The position numbers and the translations under genes were made by a program. A stretch of 64,000 nt of DNA from Desulfotignum sp. (lineage in GTDB: Bacteria; Desulfobacterota; Desulfobacteria; Desulfobacterales; Desulfobacteraceae), in NCBI GenBank assembly GCA_011389555.1, contig JAABUD010000237.1:1-64000 (forward strand), read 5' to 3'. Shown here piece by piece: positions 38,236-49,073 of the stretch. The notes under the pieces are model-generated. The model was not told the DNA's origin, searched no databases, and worked only from the letters and a program-made list of their open reading frames with translations. Position 1 is the stretch's first letter. Each line of letters starts with the position of its first letter.

Positions 38236-39968
38236 TGTCGGACCCGGTTCAAAAAAAAATATCCAACCGGATCCGGTTCATCCAGGTGGTTCTGGTACTC
38301 ATTTTAACAGGACTGGGAATCAAGTCCTTTGATATTCAGATCCTCAAAGCCGGCGAATATGCCCGCCGGGCGGAAAGCGGGTATTCCCGGCACCTGACCA
38401 TCAAAGGGGAGCGCGGCCGGATTCTGGACCGGCACTGGAACAAACTGGGTGCGACCCTGGATGCCCTGACCGTCACCGCCGACCCGATCCGCATCGAAGC
38501 GCCGGTGAAAACCGCCCGGGCACTGGCTTTACTGCTGGAGATGGACCACCAGGATCTGGCCCAGAAATTTTCCAGAAACAGTCGATACGCCCTGGTGGCG
38601 GAAAACATCTCTCCGGATCTGGCTTTGCAGGTGCGGGCCCTGAACCTGCCGGGCATCTATTTCCGGAAAAGCTTTCAGCGGTTTTACCCCAACCGGGATC
38701 TGGCAGCCCAGGTCATCGGATTTACCGGCAAAGAGGGTGTGGGACTGGAAGGCCTGGAATTCAAATACAATGATGTCCTGGAAGGTCATTCCGTGACCAT
38801 CCGGGTCCGGCGGGACGGCACCGGCCGAATTTTGGACATCGACAGAAAAAAACAGGCGGAACTTCGTGGAAATGACGTTGTGCTGACCCTGGACAAAAAA
38901 ATTCAGTTGTTCACGGAAACCGCGCTGGAGGAAACCGTCCGGAAACATCAGGCAAAATCCGGCATGGCCCTGGTCATGCACCCGGCCACCGGCGAACTGC
39001 TGGCCATGGCCCAGTATCCCCGGTTCAACCCCAACAATTATCGTGAATTCGACCCGTCCCTGTACCGGAACCGGTCGATCACAGACGCATTCGAGCCGGG
39101 CTCCACCATGAAGGTGTTCACGGCTGCGGCGGCCCTGGAAAACGGCATGACCCCGACAGCCATCTTTTTTTGTGAAAACGGCCGATACCGGATCGGAAAA
39201 TACACGGTCCGGGATACCCACCCCCATGACTGGCTGTCCATCAACCATATCATTGCATATTCCAGCAATATCGGTGCGGTCAAGATCGCGGAAGAAATGG
39301 GCAGACAAACGCTGCATGACTATCTGATCCGATTCGGGTTCGGAAACCGAACCCGGGTGGACTGTCCGGGCGAAACCGCGGGGACACTGATGTCACCGGA
39401 ACGATGGTCCCGGATCGATACCGGTGCCATTTCCTTTGGTCAGGGTATTTCCGTGTCAGCCATCCAGTTGATTTCAGGCATCAGCGCCATTGCCAACAAC
39501 GGCCAGATCATGAAACCCATGCTGGTGAAAAAAATTGTTTCCAGCATGGGACAAGATATTCAGGTGTTTCATCCCACCCCGGTGCGCCAGGCGGTCTCCC
39601 CCCGGACCGCGGACCGGGTCAAACACATGATGGCGCTGGCTGTCCAGGAAAAAGGAACCGGCACCAAGGCGGCTCTGGCAGGATACAATGTGTGCGGAAA
39701 AACCGGCACGGCCCAGAAAGTGATTCAGGGACAGAAAGGATATGCCAAAAACATCTACACATCGGTGTTTGCCGGGTTCGCCCCGCTGCAGAATCCCCGG
39801 CTGGCCGTGCTGGTGGTGGTGGATGAACCCCAAAACAAATATTACGGCGGAGATGTGGCCGCACCGGCATTTAAGGATATCCTGGCCCAGTCCTTCAATT
39901 ATCTGAGTATTCCCCCGGCGACCGGCAGCATGGTGGCGGCGGTGACGGATCAAGGAGAACCATTGTGA
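38235..39968 (+). CDS. ftsI: Penicillin-binding protein 3 / septal transpeptidase
   Basis: A 577-aa class B PBP. N-terminal membrane anchor (about 12-32), pedestal domain with RGRILDR, then transpeptidase: catalytic Ser290 in GSTMK, SSN at 343-345, and KTG at 489-491 (CGKTGTAQK). No PASTA domains. Makes septal peptidoglycan with FtsW. Its TGA overlaps the GTG of the next gene. Confidence 0.95.
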   Translation: MSDPVQKKISNRIRFIQVVLVLILTGLGIKSFDIQILKAGEYARRAESGYSRHLTIKGERGRILDRHWNKLGATLDALTVTADPIRIEAPVKTARALALLLEMDHQDLAQKFSRNSRYALVAENISPDLALQVRALNLPGIYFRKSFQRFYPNRDLAAQVIGFTGKEGVGLEGLEFKYNDVLEGHSVTIRVRRDGTGRILDIDRKKQAELRGNDVVLTLDKKIQLFTETALEETVRKHQAKSGMALVMHPATGELLAMAQYPRFNPNNYREFDPSLYRNRSITDAFEPGSTMKVFTAAAALENGMTPTAIFFCENGRYRIGKYTVRDTHPHDWLSINHIIAYSSNIGAVKIAEEMGRQTLHDYLIRFGFGNRTRVDCPGETAGTLMSPERWSRIDTGAISFGQGISVSAIQLISGISAIANNGQIMKPMLVKKIVSSMGQDIQVFHPTPVRQAVSPRTADRVKHMMALAVQEKGTGTKAALAGYNVCGKTGTAQKVIQGQKGYAKNIYTSVFAGFAPLQNPRLAVLVVVDEPQNKYYGGDVAAPAFKDILAQSFNYLSIPPATGSMVAAVTDQGEPL

Positions 39969-42900
39969 AATTATCTGAATTGCTGGGCAACATCGTTTCT
40001 TCATTGCCGCAAACAGACATGGAAATCTCCGGCATCCAGACCCGGGCCCAGAACATCCTGCCCGGCCAGTTGTTTCTGGCCATCAAAGGATATGCAGCCG
40101 ACGGCCATGATTACATACAAACCGCCCTGGACAGAGGTGCGGCTGCTGTAATTGCCCAGGACAACCCCCACCACCTGGACCGGGTCATTCAAGTGGACAA
40201 TTCCCGCCGGGCCGCCGGGATCATTGCCGCCGAATTCTTCGGAAATCCGTCCCGGGATCTGTTTCTGGTGGGCGTGACCGGTACCAACGGAAAAACCACC
40301 ACCACCTATCTGCTGGAACAGATGTTTCTGGCGGCCGGTTTCCGGTGCGGGGTGATGGGCACCATCAACATCCGCTACAACGGCAGGCATGTGGATACCC
40401 CCACCACCACTCCGGATGCCTTGACAATCCAGCAGACCCTGGCGCAGATGAAACAGGCCGGCATCACGCATGTCATCATGGAAGTGTCTTCCCACGGCCT
40501 GGATCAGTTCCGGGTGGACGGGTGTCATTTCAATATGGGCATTTTCACCAACCTGAGCCGGGATCACCTGGATTATCATCCGGACATGACCGCGTATTAC
40601 CACTGCAAAAAACGGTTTTTCACTGATTTTCTCACGCCCGGTGCTTCGATCTTTCGATTTTCAGCCGTCATCAACATGGATGACCCCTGGGGTGCCCGGC
40701 TGGCCGGTGAACTGGATTTTCCGGTCATCCGCGTCAGCACCGAAAACACGGGAAAACACACAGACTCAGAGGTCCGGGTCCAGGATATCATGGACTCCAT
40801 CCAGGGACTCTTCGGCCGCATGCATCTGGGCAACGACACCATGGCGTTTTCTTCTTCACTCACCGGCCGGTTCAATCTGGAAAACATCTTGTGTGCCGCC
40901 GGGGCCGCCCATGGTGCAGGGGTTGAGCCGATACATATCCAGCAGGGACTGGCGGCATGCACCGGGGTTCCGGGCCGGCTGGAAAAAGTGACCAATCCGT
41001 TGAACCGGTATCTGTTTGTGGATTACGCCCACACGCCGGACGCCCTGGAATCGGTACTCAAAACCCTGAAACAGCGGGCCACCCGCCGACTGATCACCGT
41101 TTTCGGATGCGGCGGGGACCGGGACCGCACCAAACGTCCTCTGATGGGAAAAATTGCCTGCCGCTACAGTGACGTGACCCTTGTCACATCAGACAATCCC
41201 AGAACGGAAAATCCGGACCAGATCATTGAACAGATCCTGGCAGGTATCCGGGATACGGGCGCGTCGATCACTTCATGGCCCGATCTGTCCAGCGGCGACG
41301 AACCTTCCAGATATGCGGATTTTTTCGGGGTGATCTGTCTCACCGACCGAAGTCTTGCCCTGGATGCGGCCGTCCGGATTTCCCGGCCCGGAGATATCAT
41401 CCTGGCTGCGGGAAAGGGCCATGAAACCTACCAGATCACCCATACCGGCACCATCCATTTCGATGACCGGGAACAGCTGGCTGCGGCCTGTGCCGCCATG
41501 GCGGATCAGTTCGTTCCCATCGCCTGGACCCGAAACGACCTGACTGCGGCACTGAAAACTTCCCCGGCAACCGACACGTCGGCGGATGCCATGGTGTTCA
41601 ACGGCATCAGTACCGACTCCAGGACCATCCATTCCGATGAAGTGTTTCTGGCTTTGACCGGAGACACGTTTGACGGCCACCGGTTTATTCCGGATCTGGT
41701 CAACCGCGGCATACAGGGGTTTGTGGGAAAAACCGGCACCCGTGTTTCCCTGAAACAAAAAACTACTTCCTCTGCCCCGGTATCCGGACCGGTGGTGTAT
41801 GAAGTGCCCGATACCCTTGAAGCCTTCGGACGGCTGGGTCATTTCCAGCGGGTACGATCCGGCGCAAACGTGCTGGCCATAACCGGTTCCAACGGAAAAA
41901 CCTCCACTTGCCACATGGCCCGGGCCATGTTTCAAACCACATTTGACACGCTGGCCACCCAGAGGAACTTCAACAACGAAATCGGGGTTCCCCGGACCCT
42001 GCTTTCATTGTCTTTCGCCCATCAATGGGCCGTGGTGGAAATGGGCATGAACCAGCCCGGCGAGATGGGCCGCCTGTCCGGCATTGCCGGTCCAAATATC
42101 TGCATTGTCACCAACACCACCGGAGCCCACCTGGAAGGATTGAAAACTGCTGACAATGTGGCCCGGGAAAAAGCCCGGATCTTTGATCATGCGGCTTTGG
42201 GCAGTGTGGCTGTTCTTTTTAACGACGATCCCAGAGCCCATATTTTACTGAACAAGGCCCGAAACACCCCGGCTATTGAAAAGATCGTGACATTTGGCAG
42301 CGACGACACGGCCGATGTGTATGCCACCGATATCCGGTCCACCGGAGGCATGACCCATTTTCTGGGTCATATCCACGGAGAAACCGCCCGCTTCCATCTG
42401 CAGTCTCCGGCCCGGTTCATGGTGTTCAACGCCCTGGCCGCTCTGGCAGCCGCAGCAGCTGCCGGTATCCGCGTGCCGGACATGCAGGCCGGCCTGGCCG
42501 CATTCACCCCGGTTTCAGGACGGATGGACATTCAGACACTGCCCGGCGGCATTCATCTGATCGATGACACATACAATGCCAATCCCGCTTCCGTGACCCG
42601 GGCTTTGACCACCCTGGCCGAACGGGCAAAAGATTCGATGGCCCCTGAAACCGGCCGGACTGTCGCGATTCTGGGAGATATGCTGGAGCTGGGGCCTGAC
42701 AGCGAGCACCACCATCGGCTTGTGGGTCGAACCGCTGCCACACTGGGAATTACCCGGTTGTATCTGTACGGCCCGCTGAGCAGCCACACCCGGGCAGGTG
42801 CTCTGGCAGAAGGCATGGCAAAACATACCGTGTTTCACGGCACCAAACAGGAAATCGGAGACCGGGTTCAGGCCTTTGCACGTTCCGGGGACTGGATCCT

Positions 42901-42994
42901 GATCAAAGGATCCCGGAGCATGGCCATGGAAACCCTCATTGACCGGTGGCGGACGTCTCTGGATGACACCTCTTCAAGACAGGGAAAGGATTGA
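39965..42994 (+). CDS. murEF: MurE-MurF fusion: DAP-adding ligase and D-Ala-D-Ala-adding ligase
   Basis: One uninterrupted 1009-aa frame carries two Mur ligases. MurE: P-loop GVTGTNGKTT (about 103-112), DNPR at 410-413, the motif for meso-diaminopimelate, ends near 515. MurF: DSRTIHSDEVFLALTGD then P-loop ITGSNGKTS (about 638-646), DDTYNANP, ends at 1009. The linker (about 510-545) is short. It joins meso-DAP then D-Ala-D-Ala to UDP-MurNAc-peptide. The start is GTG 39965. Confidence 0.95.
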   Translation: MKLSELLGNIVSSLPQTDMEISGIQTRAQNILPGQLFLAIKGYAADGHDYIQTALDRGAAAVIAQDNPHHLDRVIQVDNSRRAAGIIAAEFFGNPSRDLFLVGVTGTNGKTTTTYLLEQMFLAAGFRCGVMGTINIRYNGRHVDTPTTTPDALTIQQTLAQMKQAGITHVIMEVSSHGLDQFRVDGCHFNMGIFTNLSRDHLDYHPDMTAYYHCKKRFFTDFLTPGASIFRFSAVINMDDPWGARLAGELDFPVIRVSTENTGKHTDSEVRVQDIMDSIQGLFGRMHLGNDTMAFSSSLTGRFNLENILCAAGAAHGAGVEPIHIQQGLAACTGVPGRLEKVTNPLNRYLFVDYAHTPDALESVLKTLKQRATRRLITVFGCGGDRDRTKRPLMGKIACRYSDVTLVTSDNPRTENPDQIIEQILAGIRDTGASITSWPDLSSGDEPSRYADFFGVICLTDRSLALDAAVRISRPGDIILAAGKGHETYQITHTGTIHFDDREQLAAACAAMADQFVPIAWTRNDLTAALKTSPATDTSADAMVFNGISTDSRTIHSDEVFLALTGDTFDGHRFIPDLVNRGIQGFVGKTGTRVSLKQKTTSSAPVSGPVVYEVPDTLEAFGRLGHFQRVRSGANVLAITGSNGKTSTCHMARAMFQTTFDTLATQRNFNNEIGVPRTLLSLSFAHQWAVVEMGMNQPGEMGRLSGIAGPNICIVTNTTGAHLEGLKTADNVAREKARIFDHAALGSVAVLFNDDPRAHILLNKARNTPAIEKIVTFGSDDTADVYATDIRSTGGMTHFLGHIHGETARFHLQSPARFMVFNALAALAAAAAAGIRVPDMQAGLAAFTPVSGRMDIQTLPGGIHLIDDTYNANPASVTRALTTLAERAKDSMAPETGRTVAILGDMLELGPDSEHHHRLVGRTAATLGITRLYLYGPLSSHTRAGALAEGMAKHTVFHGTKQEIGDRVQAFARSGDWILIKGSRSMAMETLIDRWRTSLDDTSSRQGKD

Positions 42995-42997
42995 TTC

Positions 42998-44077
42998 ATG
43001 TTTTTCGAATTTTTATATCCCCTTCATGAGCAGTTATCCTTTCTCAATATTTTCCGGTATATCACGTTCCGAACGATTTACGGGGGATTGACCGCCTTTT
43101 TGATCTGTTTTTTTCTGGGTCCTGTGGTGATCCGGAAGCTGACTGTCATGCAGATCGGCCAGGTGATCCAGACGGACGGTCCCCAAACCCATCTGGGCAA
43201 ACAGGGCACGCCCACCATGGGGGGGATCATGATTCTGGTTTCCGTGTTCACTGCCACCATTTTCTGGGGCAACCTGACCAACCACTACATCTTTATTTTA
43301 CTGCTCACACTGCTGCTGTTCGGGGCCATCGGATTTGTGGATGATTTTCTCATGCAGGTAAAAAAACGAAACATGGGATTCACTGCCAGAGGCAAATTCA
43401 TCATCCAGATCGCCTGCGGACTGATGATCAGCCTGCTCATTTTTCTCAGCCCGGACTTTACCACCACCTTGACCGTGCCGTTTTTCAAGGATTTTGCACC
43501 GGACTTAGGCATCTGGTACATCCCGTTCGCCTGCCTGGTCATCGTGGGGGCCTCCAACGCGGTGAACCTGACCGACGGGCTGGATGGACTGGCCATCGGG
43601 CCGGTGATCGTGGCATCGGTCACATATATGTTTTTTGCCTATGTGGCCGGACACATCCAGATTGCCGAATACCTGCATGTCCGCCACATCACCTCCGCCG
43701 GTGAAATTTCTGTCATCTGCGCCATTCTGGCCGGGGCCGGCATGGGGTTTTTGTGGTTCAATGCCCACCCGGCCCAGGTCTTTATGGGGGATTCCGGGTC
43801 TCTGCCTTTGGGCGCGATTCTGGGTGCCATTGCCGTGGTGGTCAAACAGGAAATCCTGCTGCTGATCGTGGGCGGGCTGTTTGTCATCGAAGCCCTGTCC
43901 GTGATCATCCAGGTGAGCTATTTCAAACTGACCCAAGGAAAACGGATCTTCAGAATGGCCCCTTTGCACCATCATTTTGAACTCAAAGGCTGGCATGAAT
44001 CCAAAGTGATTGTCCGGTTCTGGATCATTGCCATCACCCTGGCCATTTTATCTTTAGGCACGCTGAAAATAAGGTGA
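42998..44077 (+). CDS. mraY: Phospho-MurNAc-pentapeptide translocase
   Basis: A 359-aa membrane enzyme with about ten helices that makes lipid I. TPTMGGIM, NLTDGLDGLAIG and APLHHHFELKGW (the metal and substrate motifs) are present. GGAAAGGA is 7-8 nt before the ATG. Confidence 0.97.
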   Translation: MFFEFLYPLHEQLSFLNIFRYITFRTIYGGLTAFLICFFLGPVVIRKLTVMQIGQVIQTDGPQTHLGKQGTPTMGGIMILVSVFTATIFWGNLTNHYIFILLLTLLLFGAIGFVDDFLMQVKKRNMGFTARGKFIIQIACGLMISLLIFLSPDFTTTLTVPFFKDFAPDLGIWYIPFACLVIVGASNAVNLTDGLDGLAIGPVIVASVTYMFFAYVAGHIQIAEYLHVRHITSAGEISVICAILAGAGMGFLWFNAHPAQVFMGDSGSLPLGAILGAIAVVVKQEILLLIVGGLFVIEALSVIIQVSYFKLTQGKRIFRMAPLHHHFELKGWHESKVIVRFWIIAITLAILSLGTLKIR

Positions 44078-45462
44078 CTGAACCCATGCAATTACCCCGG
44101 ACATCCTACATACTGATTTGCGGCCTGGGCCGATCCGGACTGTCCATGGCCCGGTTCCTGGCCGCCCGAGGCTACAGGGTCAAAGCCACGGACGCCGATG
44201 CCGCCAAAAAGGTCCATGCATCCGAGCTGCACGCACTGGGCATTGACACACGGATCGGAAGTCACGACTCAGACACCTTTATCCGGGCCGGGGCCATTGT
44301 GGTAAGCCCGGGAATCCCCTTGAACATGCCGCATCTGTTGCAGGCAAAAGCCGCCGGCGTGCCGCTGTTCGGTGACCTGGACATCTTTTCTTCATACAAC
44401 ACAACCCCGATCGTGGCCATCACCGGCACCAACGGCAAAACCACGGTCACCACCCTGGTGCGGGACATGCTCGAGGCATCGGGCATATCCACGTTCACCG
44501 GAGGCAATATCGGCACACCCCTGGTGGAGTATCTCATGTCGGAAACACCCGCCCGGGTGGTGGTGGCGGAAGTTTCCAGTTTTCAGCTGGATCTGGCCCG
44601 CAGGTTCACACCGGAAACCGCGGTGCTGCTCAATATTTCGCCGGACCATTTGGATCGATATGCAGACATGGCTGATTACTGCCGGTCCAAATGGTCGATT
44701 TTCAAACACCAGACCCCTGCCCATGCCGCCATTGTCAATGCAGACATGGGTGATACCGGTCATGTCCGGCCGGATATAGCTGCCCGGTTATATGAATTTT
44801 CATCCACCCCCGGTACCGTGATCCGCCAGGGGGCCAAAGTGGAAAATCAGGCCCTTCGTCTGATTCTGCCCGAAACCGCAGACGATCATCCGATGCACAT
44901 CAATTGTGAAAACCGGGTCCGGCTCCCCGGCAGTCACAACCTGGAAAACATTGCGGCCGCGGCCCTGGCAACCCTGTGCGCCGGGGGGAATCTTTCCGGT
45001 ATTATGGCAGCGGTCAACGCATTCAACGGACTGCCCCACCGCTTGACATTGGTTGCCAAGATCGATGGCATCGAATTTTACAACGATTCCAAAGCCACCA
45101 ATACCGATGCGGTGATCCGTGCATTGGAATGTTTCACAAAACCGGTGGTCCTGATCCTGGGGGGTCAAGAAAAAGACACGGATTTCACCCTTCTGCAACC
45201 GGCCCTCTCACCGGTCCGGCAGATCATTGCCATGGGTGACGCTGCAAGCCATATTCATGAGGTGTTCTCTCCGGTCTTGCAGGTAAAAATGGTATCGGAC
45301 ATGAAAGCGGCAGTCACCGCAGCCCATGCTGCAGCCCGGTCCGGGGACGCGGTACTGCTGTCTCCGGCCTGTGCCAGTTTTGATCTGTTTGACAATTACG
45401 CGGCCCGGGGGAATGCATTCATCTGTCATGTTCAGGAACTGGAGACAATGATCCATGGATAA
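44074..45462 (+). CDS. murD: UDP-MurNAc-L-Ala:D-Glu ligase
   Basis: A 462-aa Mur ligase that adds D-glutamate. N-terminal GLGRSGLSMARFL, ATP loop GTNGKTTVTTL, and NDSKATNTDA, with the MurD C-terminal block VLILGGQEKDTDF. GTG start, overlapping mraY by 4 nt. Confidence 0.96.
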   Translation: MTEPMQLPRTSYILICGLGRSGLSMARFLAARGYRVKATDADAAKKVHASELHALGIDTRIGSHDSDTFIRAGAIVVSPGIPLNMPHLLQAKAAGVPLFGDLDIFSSYNTTPIVAITGTNGKTTVTTLVRDMLEASGISTFTGGNIGTPLVEYLMSETPARVVVAEVSSFQLDLARRFTPETAVLLNISPDHLDRYADMADYCRSKWSIFKHQTPAHAAIVNADMGDTGHVRPDIAARLYEFSSTPGTVIRQGAKVENQALRLILPETADDHPMHINCENRVRLPGSHNLENIAAAALATLCAGGNLSGIMAAVNAFNGLPHRLTLVAKIDGIEFYNDSKATNTDAVIRALECFTKPVVLILGGQEKDTDFTLLQPALSPVRQIIAMGDAASHIHEVFSPVLQVKMVSDMKAAVTAAHAAARSGDAVLLSPACASFDLFDNYAARGNAFICHVQELETMIHG

Positions 45463-46594
45463 CGTTCGGTACGGGCATCCGATTTTCAAGGAAAGACTGC
45501 TGCTGTTCCCGGCATTGATGTTGTGCGGCATCGGCATTGTCATGGTCTATTCGGCATCCTCGGCCATTTCCATGCAGAACCACCACACGCTTTTTTATTA
45601 TTTCCAGCGCCAGATCCTGTTTTTCGGCATCAGCCTGGGCGTCTTGTTTGTGGCCGCCTCTTTTCCCCACCGGTTCTACAATCACCTGGCCTATGTGATT
45701 TTGATCACGGCCCTGATCAGCCTGACTGCGGTTCTCATCCCGGGTCTGGGTGTTGAAGCCAATGGCGCGCACCGGTGGCTGGATCTGGGCATGTTCCGAT
45801 TCCAGCCGGCAGAATTTGCCAAACTGGCGCTGATTTTGTTTCTGGGGTACAGCCTGGCCAAAAAGCAGGCCATGATCACGGATTTTTCCGTCGGATTCAT
45901 GCCCCATATAATCATCTTTTCCCTGTTTGCCACGTTGATCATTTTTCAACCGGATTTCGGCACCATCGTGGTTTTGGGGATGATCTGCTGGGGGATGATG
46001 TTTGTGGCAGGGGTCAAAATATGGCATCTGTTGTGCCCGCTGCCGTTTATCATTCCAGTGGTGTATTTTCTGATTTTCAAGGTGGAATACCGGCTCGCCC
46101 GGATCCTGACCTTTCTGGACCCCTGGGATGACCCCTACAATGCCGGATACCAGATCACCCATTCTTTGAAAGCCTTTGGATCCGGCGGGCTGTTCGGTCA
46201 GGGCATCGGCCTGGGCATGCAGAAAATGCATTACCTGCCCGAACCCCATACCGATTTTATTTTTTCCATTATCGGGGAGGAACTGGGCTTGATCGGCGTG
46301 CTGGGCATATTGACTCTGTATGGCGTCATTCTGGTCCGGGGCTGCCATATTGCCAGACATGCCGACACCGTGTTCGGCGCCATTACCGCCGCCGGGCTCA
46401 CCCTGTATCTGGCCATTCAGATCATTATCAACATCGGCGTGTCGTTGAGCGTGTTTCCCACCAAAGGGCTGACCCTGCCCTTCATCAGTTATGGCGGCAC
46501 CTCACTGATCATCAACATGGCGGTGATGGGCATTTTAATGAACATCGGCGCGACCGGTTCCACACCGTCCAAAAAAAAGGGGGCCCAGCCATGA
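45455..46594 (+). CDS. ftsW: Septal peptidoglycan glycosyltransferase FtsW
   Basis: A 379-aa SEDS protein with about ten helices. FQPAEFAKLALI, and the C-terminal FISYGGTSLIINM and GLTLPF are family marks. Partner of FtsI. It overlaps murD by 8 nt and murG by 4 nt. Confidence 0.95.
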   Translation: MDNVRYGHPIFKERLLLFPALMLCGIGIVMVYSASSAISMQNHHTLFYYFQRQILFFGISLGVLFVAASFPHRFYNHLAYVILITALISLTAVLIPGLGVEANGAHRWLDLGMFRFQPAEFAKLALILFLGYSLAKKQAMITDFSVGFMPHIIIFSLFATLIIFQPDFGTIVVLGMICWGMMFVAGVKIWHLLCPLPFIIPVVYFLIFKVEYRLARILTFLDPWDDPYNAGYQITHSLKAFGSGGLFGQGIGLGMQKMHYLPEPHTDFIFSIIGEELGLIGVLGILTLYGVILVRGCHIARHADTVFGAITAAGLTLYLAIQIIINIGVSLSVFPTKGLTLPFISYGGTSLIINMAVMGILMNIGATGSTPSKKKGAQP

Positions 46595-47709
46595 CAGACC
46601 GCTTCCATGTGCTTATCGCCGGCGGAAAAACAGGTGGACATCTGTTTCCCGGTATTGCCGTGGCCCAGGCCCTTCAACGCAGGCACCCAAAAATTCGGCT
46701 CCTGTTTGCGGGCACGGATGCCCCGTTCGAGACCACCACGTTGAACGCGTATGGGTTTGATCATACCGCGGTCTTTTCCCGGCCCCTCAAAGGCCGGTCC
46801 CGGTTTCAGAAGCTGAAAGGGCTTGCCGCCATCCTGGTGTCTCTGATCCAGTCATTGTGGCTTGTCTGGCGGTTCAAGCCGGATTTTGTTCTCGGTGTGG
46901 GGGGATATTCCTCTTTTGCCGTGGTACTGGCTGCCTGGATTTTGCGGATACCCACCGCCATTCAGGAACAAAATGCCTTCCCCGGCATGACCAACCGGAT
47001 GCTGGCCCGATTCAGCACTGTGATTTTCACCGCCTTTGAAGACACCCGGGGATTCAGCCGGAACCCCAAAACCCGGGTGACTGGAAACCCGGTCCGGGAA
47101 CAGGGGCCGCTGGTTCAAACCAAGGGCAACTGGATGAAAGAGATCGATTCAAAAGACTTTGTTCTTCTGGTCACCGGCGGCAGTCAGGGAGCCGCCAGCA
47201 TCAACCGGGCCGTGATGGACATGGCCCCCCGCATGTCCGGAATGAAAGATTTTTTTATCATCGTTCAAACCGGCAAAGGTCATGACACCGACGTCACAAA
47301 AAAATTGCAGTCTTCAGGAATCCGGGCCCGGGTCCAGCCTTTTTTTTCCGACATGCCGTCGCTTCTGAAACAGGCGGATCTGGTGATCTGCCGGGCCGGG
47401 GCCGGCACACTGGCTGAACTGGCCGCCAACGGAGTCCCTGCCGTCCTGATTCCCTACCCTTATGCGGCGGATGACCACCAGACCCACAATGCCCGATCCA
47501 TGGCCGACCACGGTGCCGCCCTGGTCATGGCAGACGAAGAACTGTCCGCAGACATTCTTTACCGGGCGGTCATGGATCTCAAATCCGACCCGGACCGGCT
47601 GAAACGAATGTCAAATGCCATGGCAAAACTGGCAAAACCGGATGCAGCCGATCAGATTGCAGCCCATATTTTACCAAGCAAAGGAGTCACACCCCGTGTA
47701 CCAGACTGA
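46591..47709 (+). CDS. murG: UDP-GlcNAc transferase MurG
   Basis: A 372-aa GT28 enzyme that forms lipid II. GGKTGGHLFPGIAVAQAL near the N-terminus, IQEQNAFPGMTNRML and VTGGSQGAASIN, and the donor-site block RAGAGTLAELAANGVPAVLIPYP are present. It overlaps murC by 14 nt. Confidence 0.96.
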   Translation: MTDRFHVLIAGGKTGGHLFPGIAVAQALQRRHPKIRLLFAGTDAPFETTTLNAYGFDHTAVFSRPLKGRSRFQKLKGLAAILVSLIQSLWLVWRFKPDFVLGVGGYSSFAVVLAAWILRIPTAIQEQNAFPGMTNRMLARFSTVIFTAFEDTRGFSRNPKTRVTGNPVREQGPLVQTKGNWMKEIDSKDFVLLVTGGSQGAASINRAVMDMAPRMSGMKDFFIIVQTGKGHDTDVTKKLQSSGIRARVQPFFSDMPSLLKQADLVICRAGAGTLAELAANGVPAVLIPYPYAADDHQTHNARSMADHGAALVMADEELSADILYRAVMDLKSDPDRLKRMSNAMAKLAKPDAADQIAAHILPSKGVTPRVPD

Positions 47710-49063
47710 TTATCATATTCATTTTGTGGGCATCGGCGGCATTGGCATGAGCGGTATTGCCGAACTGCTCATCAACCTGGGATATACCGTGTCCGGCTCA
47801 GATCTCAAACTGTCTTCCATCACCCGGCGCCTGACGGATAAAGGGGCGACCATATACCAGGGGCACAGTAAAAAACAGGTGGGCAATGCAAATGTCCTTG
47901 TCGTCTCTTCCGCCATATCCTTGGAAAACCCGGAAGTCGTCCGGGCAAAAGAGCTGACAATTCCCATCATTCCCAGAGCGGAGATGCTGGCGGAACTGAT
48001 GCGCATCAAGTATGCCATTGCCGTGTCCGGGGCCCACGGGAAAACGTCCACCACGGCCATGATCGCCCAGATCCTCAACACCGCGGGACTGGACCCCACC
48101 GTGATCATCGGTGGCCTGCTCATGGGCCTGGACACCAACGCCCTTCACGGGCAGGGGGAGTTTATCGTGGCGGAAGCCGATGAGAGTGACGGCTCGTTTC
48201 TTTCATACGCCCCGGCCATTGCCACGGTGACCAACATCGATCTGGAACATCTGGATTATTACAAAGACATTGAAGACATTAAAAACAAATTCGTCCAGTT
48301 CATCAATTCCGTGCCGTTTTACGGGGTGGCCATTCTATGCCTGGACAATGAACATGTCCAGAACATTCTGCCCCGGATCACCGTGCGCTACACCACCTTC
48401 GGCATGGCAGCCCAGGCCGATCTGCGGGCAAAAAAAATCCGCTTCAATGAAGGCAAAAGCCGGTTCACGGTCATTCGGCAGAACCAGGAACTGGGCACCA
48501 TTGTCCTCAACCTGGCCGGACAGCACAATATTTCAAACGCCCTGGCCGGGATTGCCACCGCCCTGGAGCTGAAGATCCCTTTTGACACCGTCAAACAGGC
48601 CCTGGAGCAGATCAAGGGGGTCAAGCGCCGGCTGGAGATCAAGGGCGAGAAAAAAAAGATGTTGGTCATGGATGATTACGGGCATCATCCCACTGAAATT
48701 GTGGCCACCTTGAATGCGGTGCGGGAAAGTTTTCCGGGGCGGCGCCTGGTGGTTGTTTTCCAGCCCCACCGCTATACAAGGACCCGGGCCCTGTTCAATG
48801 AATTTTCCCGGGCCTTTTACCAGTCGGATGTATTGATTCTGGTGCCCATTTACGCGGCCAGTGAACCCCCCATCCCTCAGGTCGATTCCGGGCAATTGTG
48901 CCAGGGCATCCAGGCGCACGGTCACAAAGATGTCTCCTTTGCCCCGGATTTTACCCAGGCATTGTCCATGATCACCCACAAACTCGAACCCCATGATCTG
49001 GTACTCACCCTGGGTGCGGGAGATATCCACACCCTGGGCGAGCAACTGTTGGAGATTTTATAA
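47696..49063 (+). CDS. murC: UDP-MurNAc:L-Ala ligase
   Basis: A 455-aa Mur ligase that adds the first L-Ala. N-terminal GIGGIGMSGIAE, ATP loop GAHGKTSTTAM, ADESDGSFL and DDYGHHPTEI. The start is GTG 47696 with AAGGAG 9 nt upstream; the in-frame reading from 47615 lies inside murG. Confidence 0.96.
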   Translation: MYQTDYHIHFVGIGGIGMSGIAELLINLGYTVSGSDLKLSSITRRLTDKGATIYQGHSKKQVGNANVLVVSSAISLENPEVVRAKELTIPIIPRAEMLAELMRIKYAIAVSGAHGKTSTTAMIAQILNTAGLDPTVIIGGLLMGLDTNALHGQGEFIVAEADESDGSFLSYAPAIATVTNIDLEHLDYYKDIEDIKNKFVQFINSVPFYGVAILCLDNEHVQNILPRITVRYTTFGMAAQADLRAKKIRFNEGKSRFTVIRQNQELGTIVLNLAGQHNISNALAGIATALELKIPFDTVKQALEQIKGVKRRLEIKGEKKKMLVMDDYGHHPTEIVATLNAVRESFPGRRLVVVFQPHRYTRTRALFNEFSRAFYQSDVLILVPIYAASEPPIPQVDSGQLCQGIQAHGHKDVSFAPDFTQALSMITHKLEPHDLVLTLGAGDIHTLGEQLLEIL

Positions 49064-49073
49064 TTTTTTTCAC

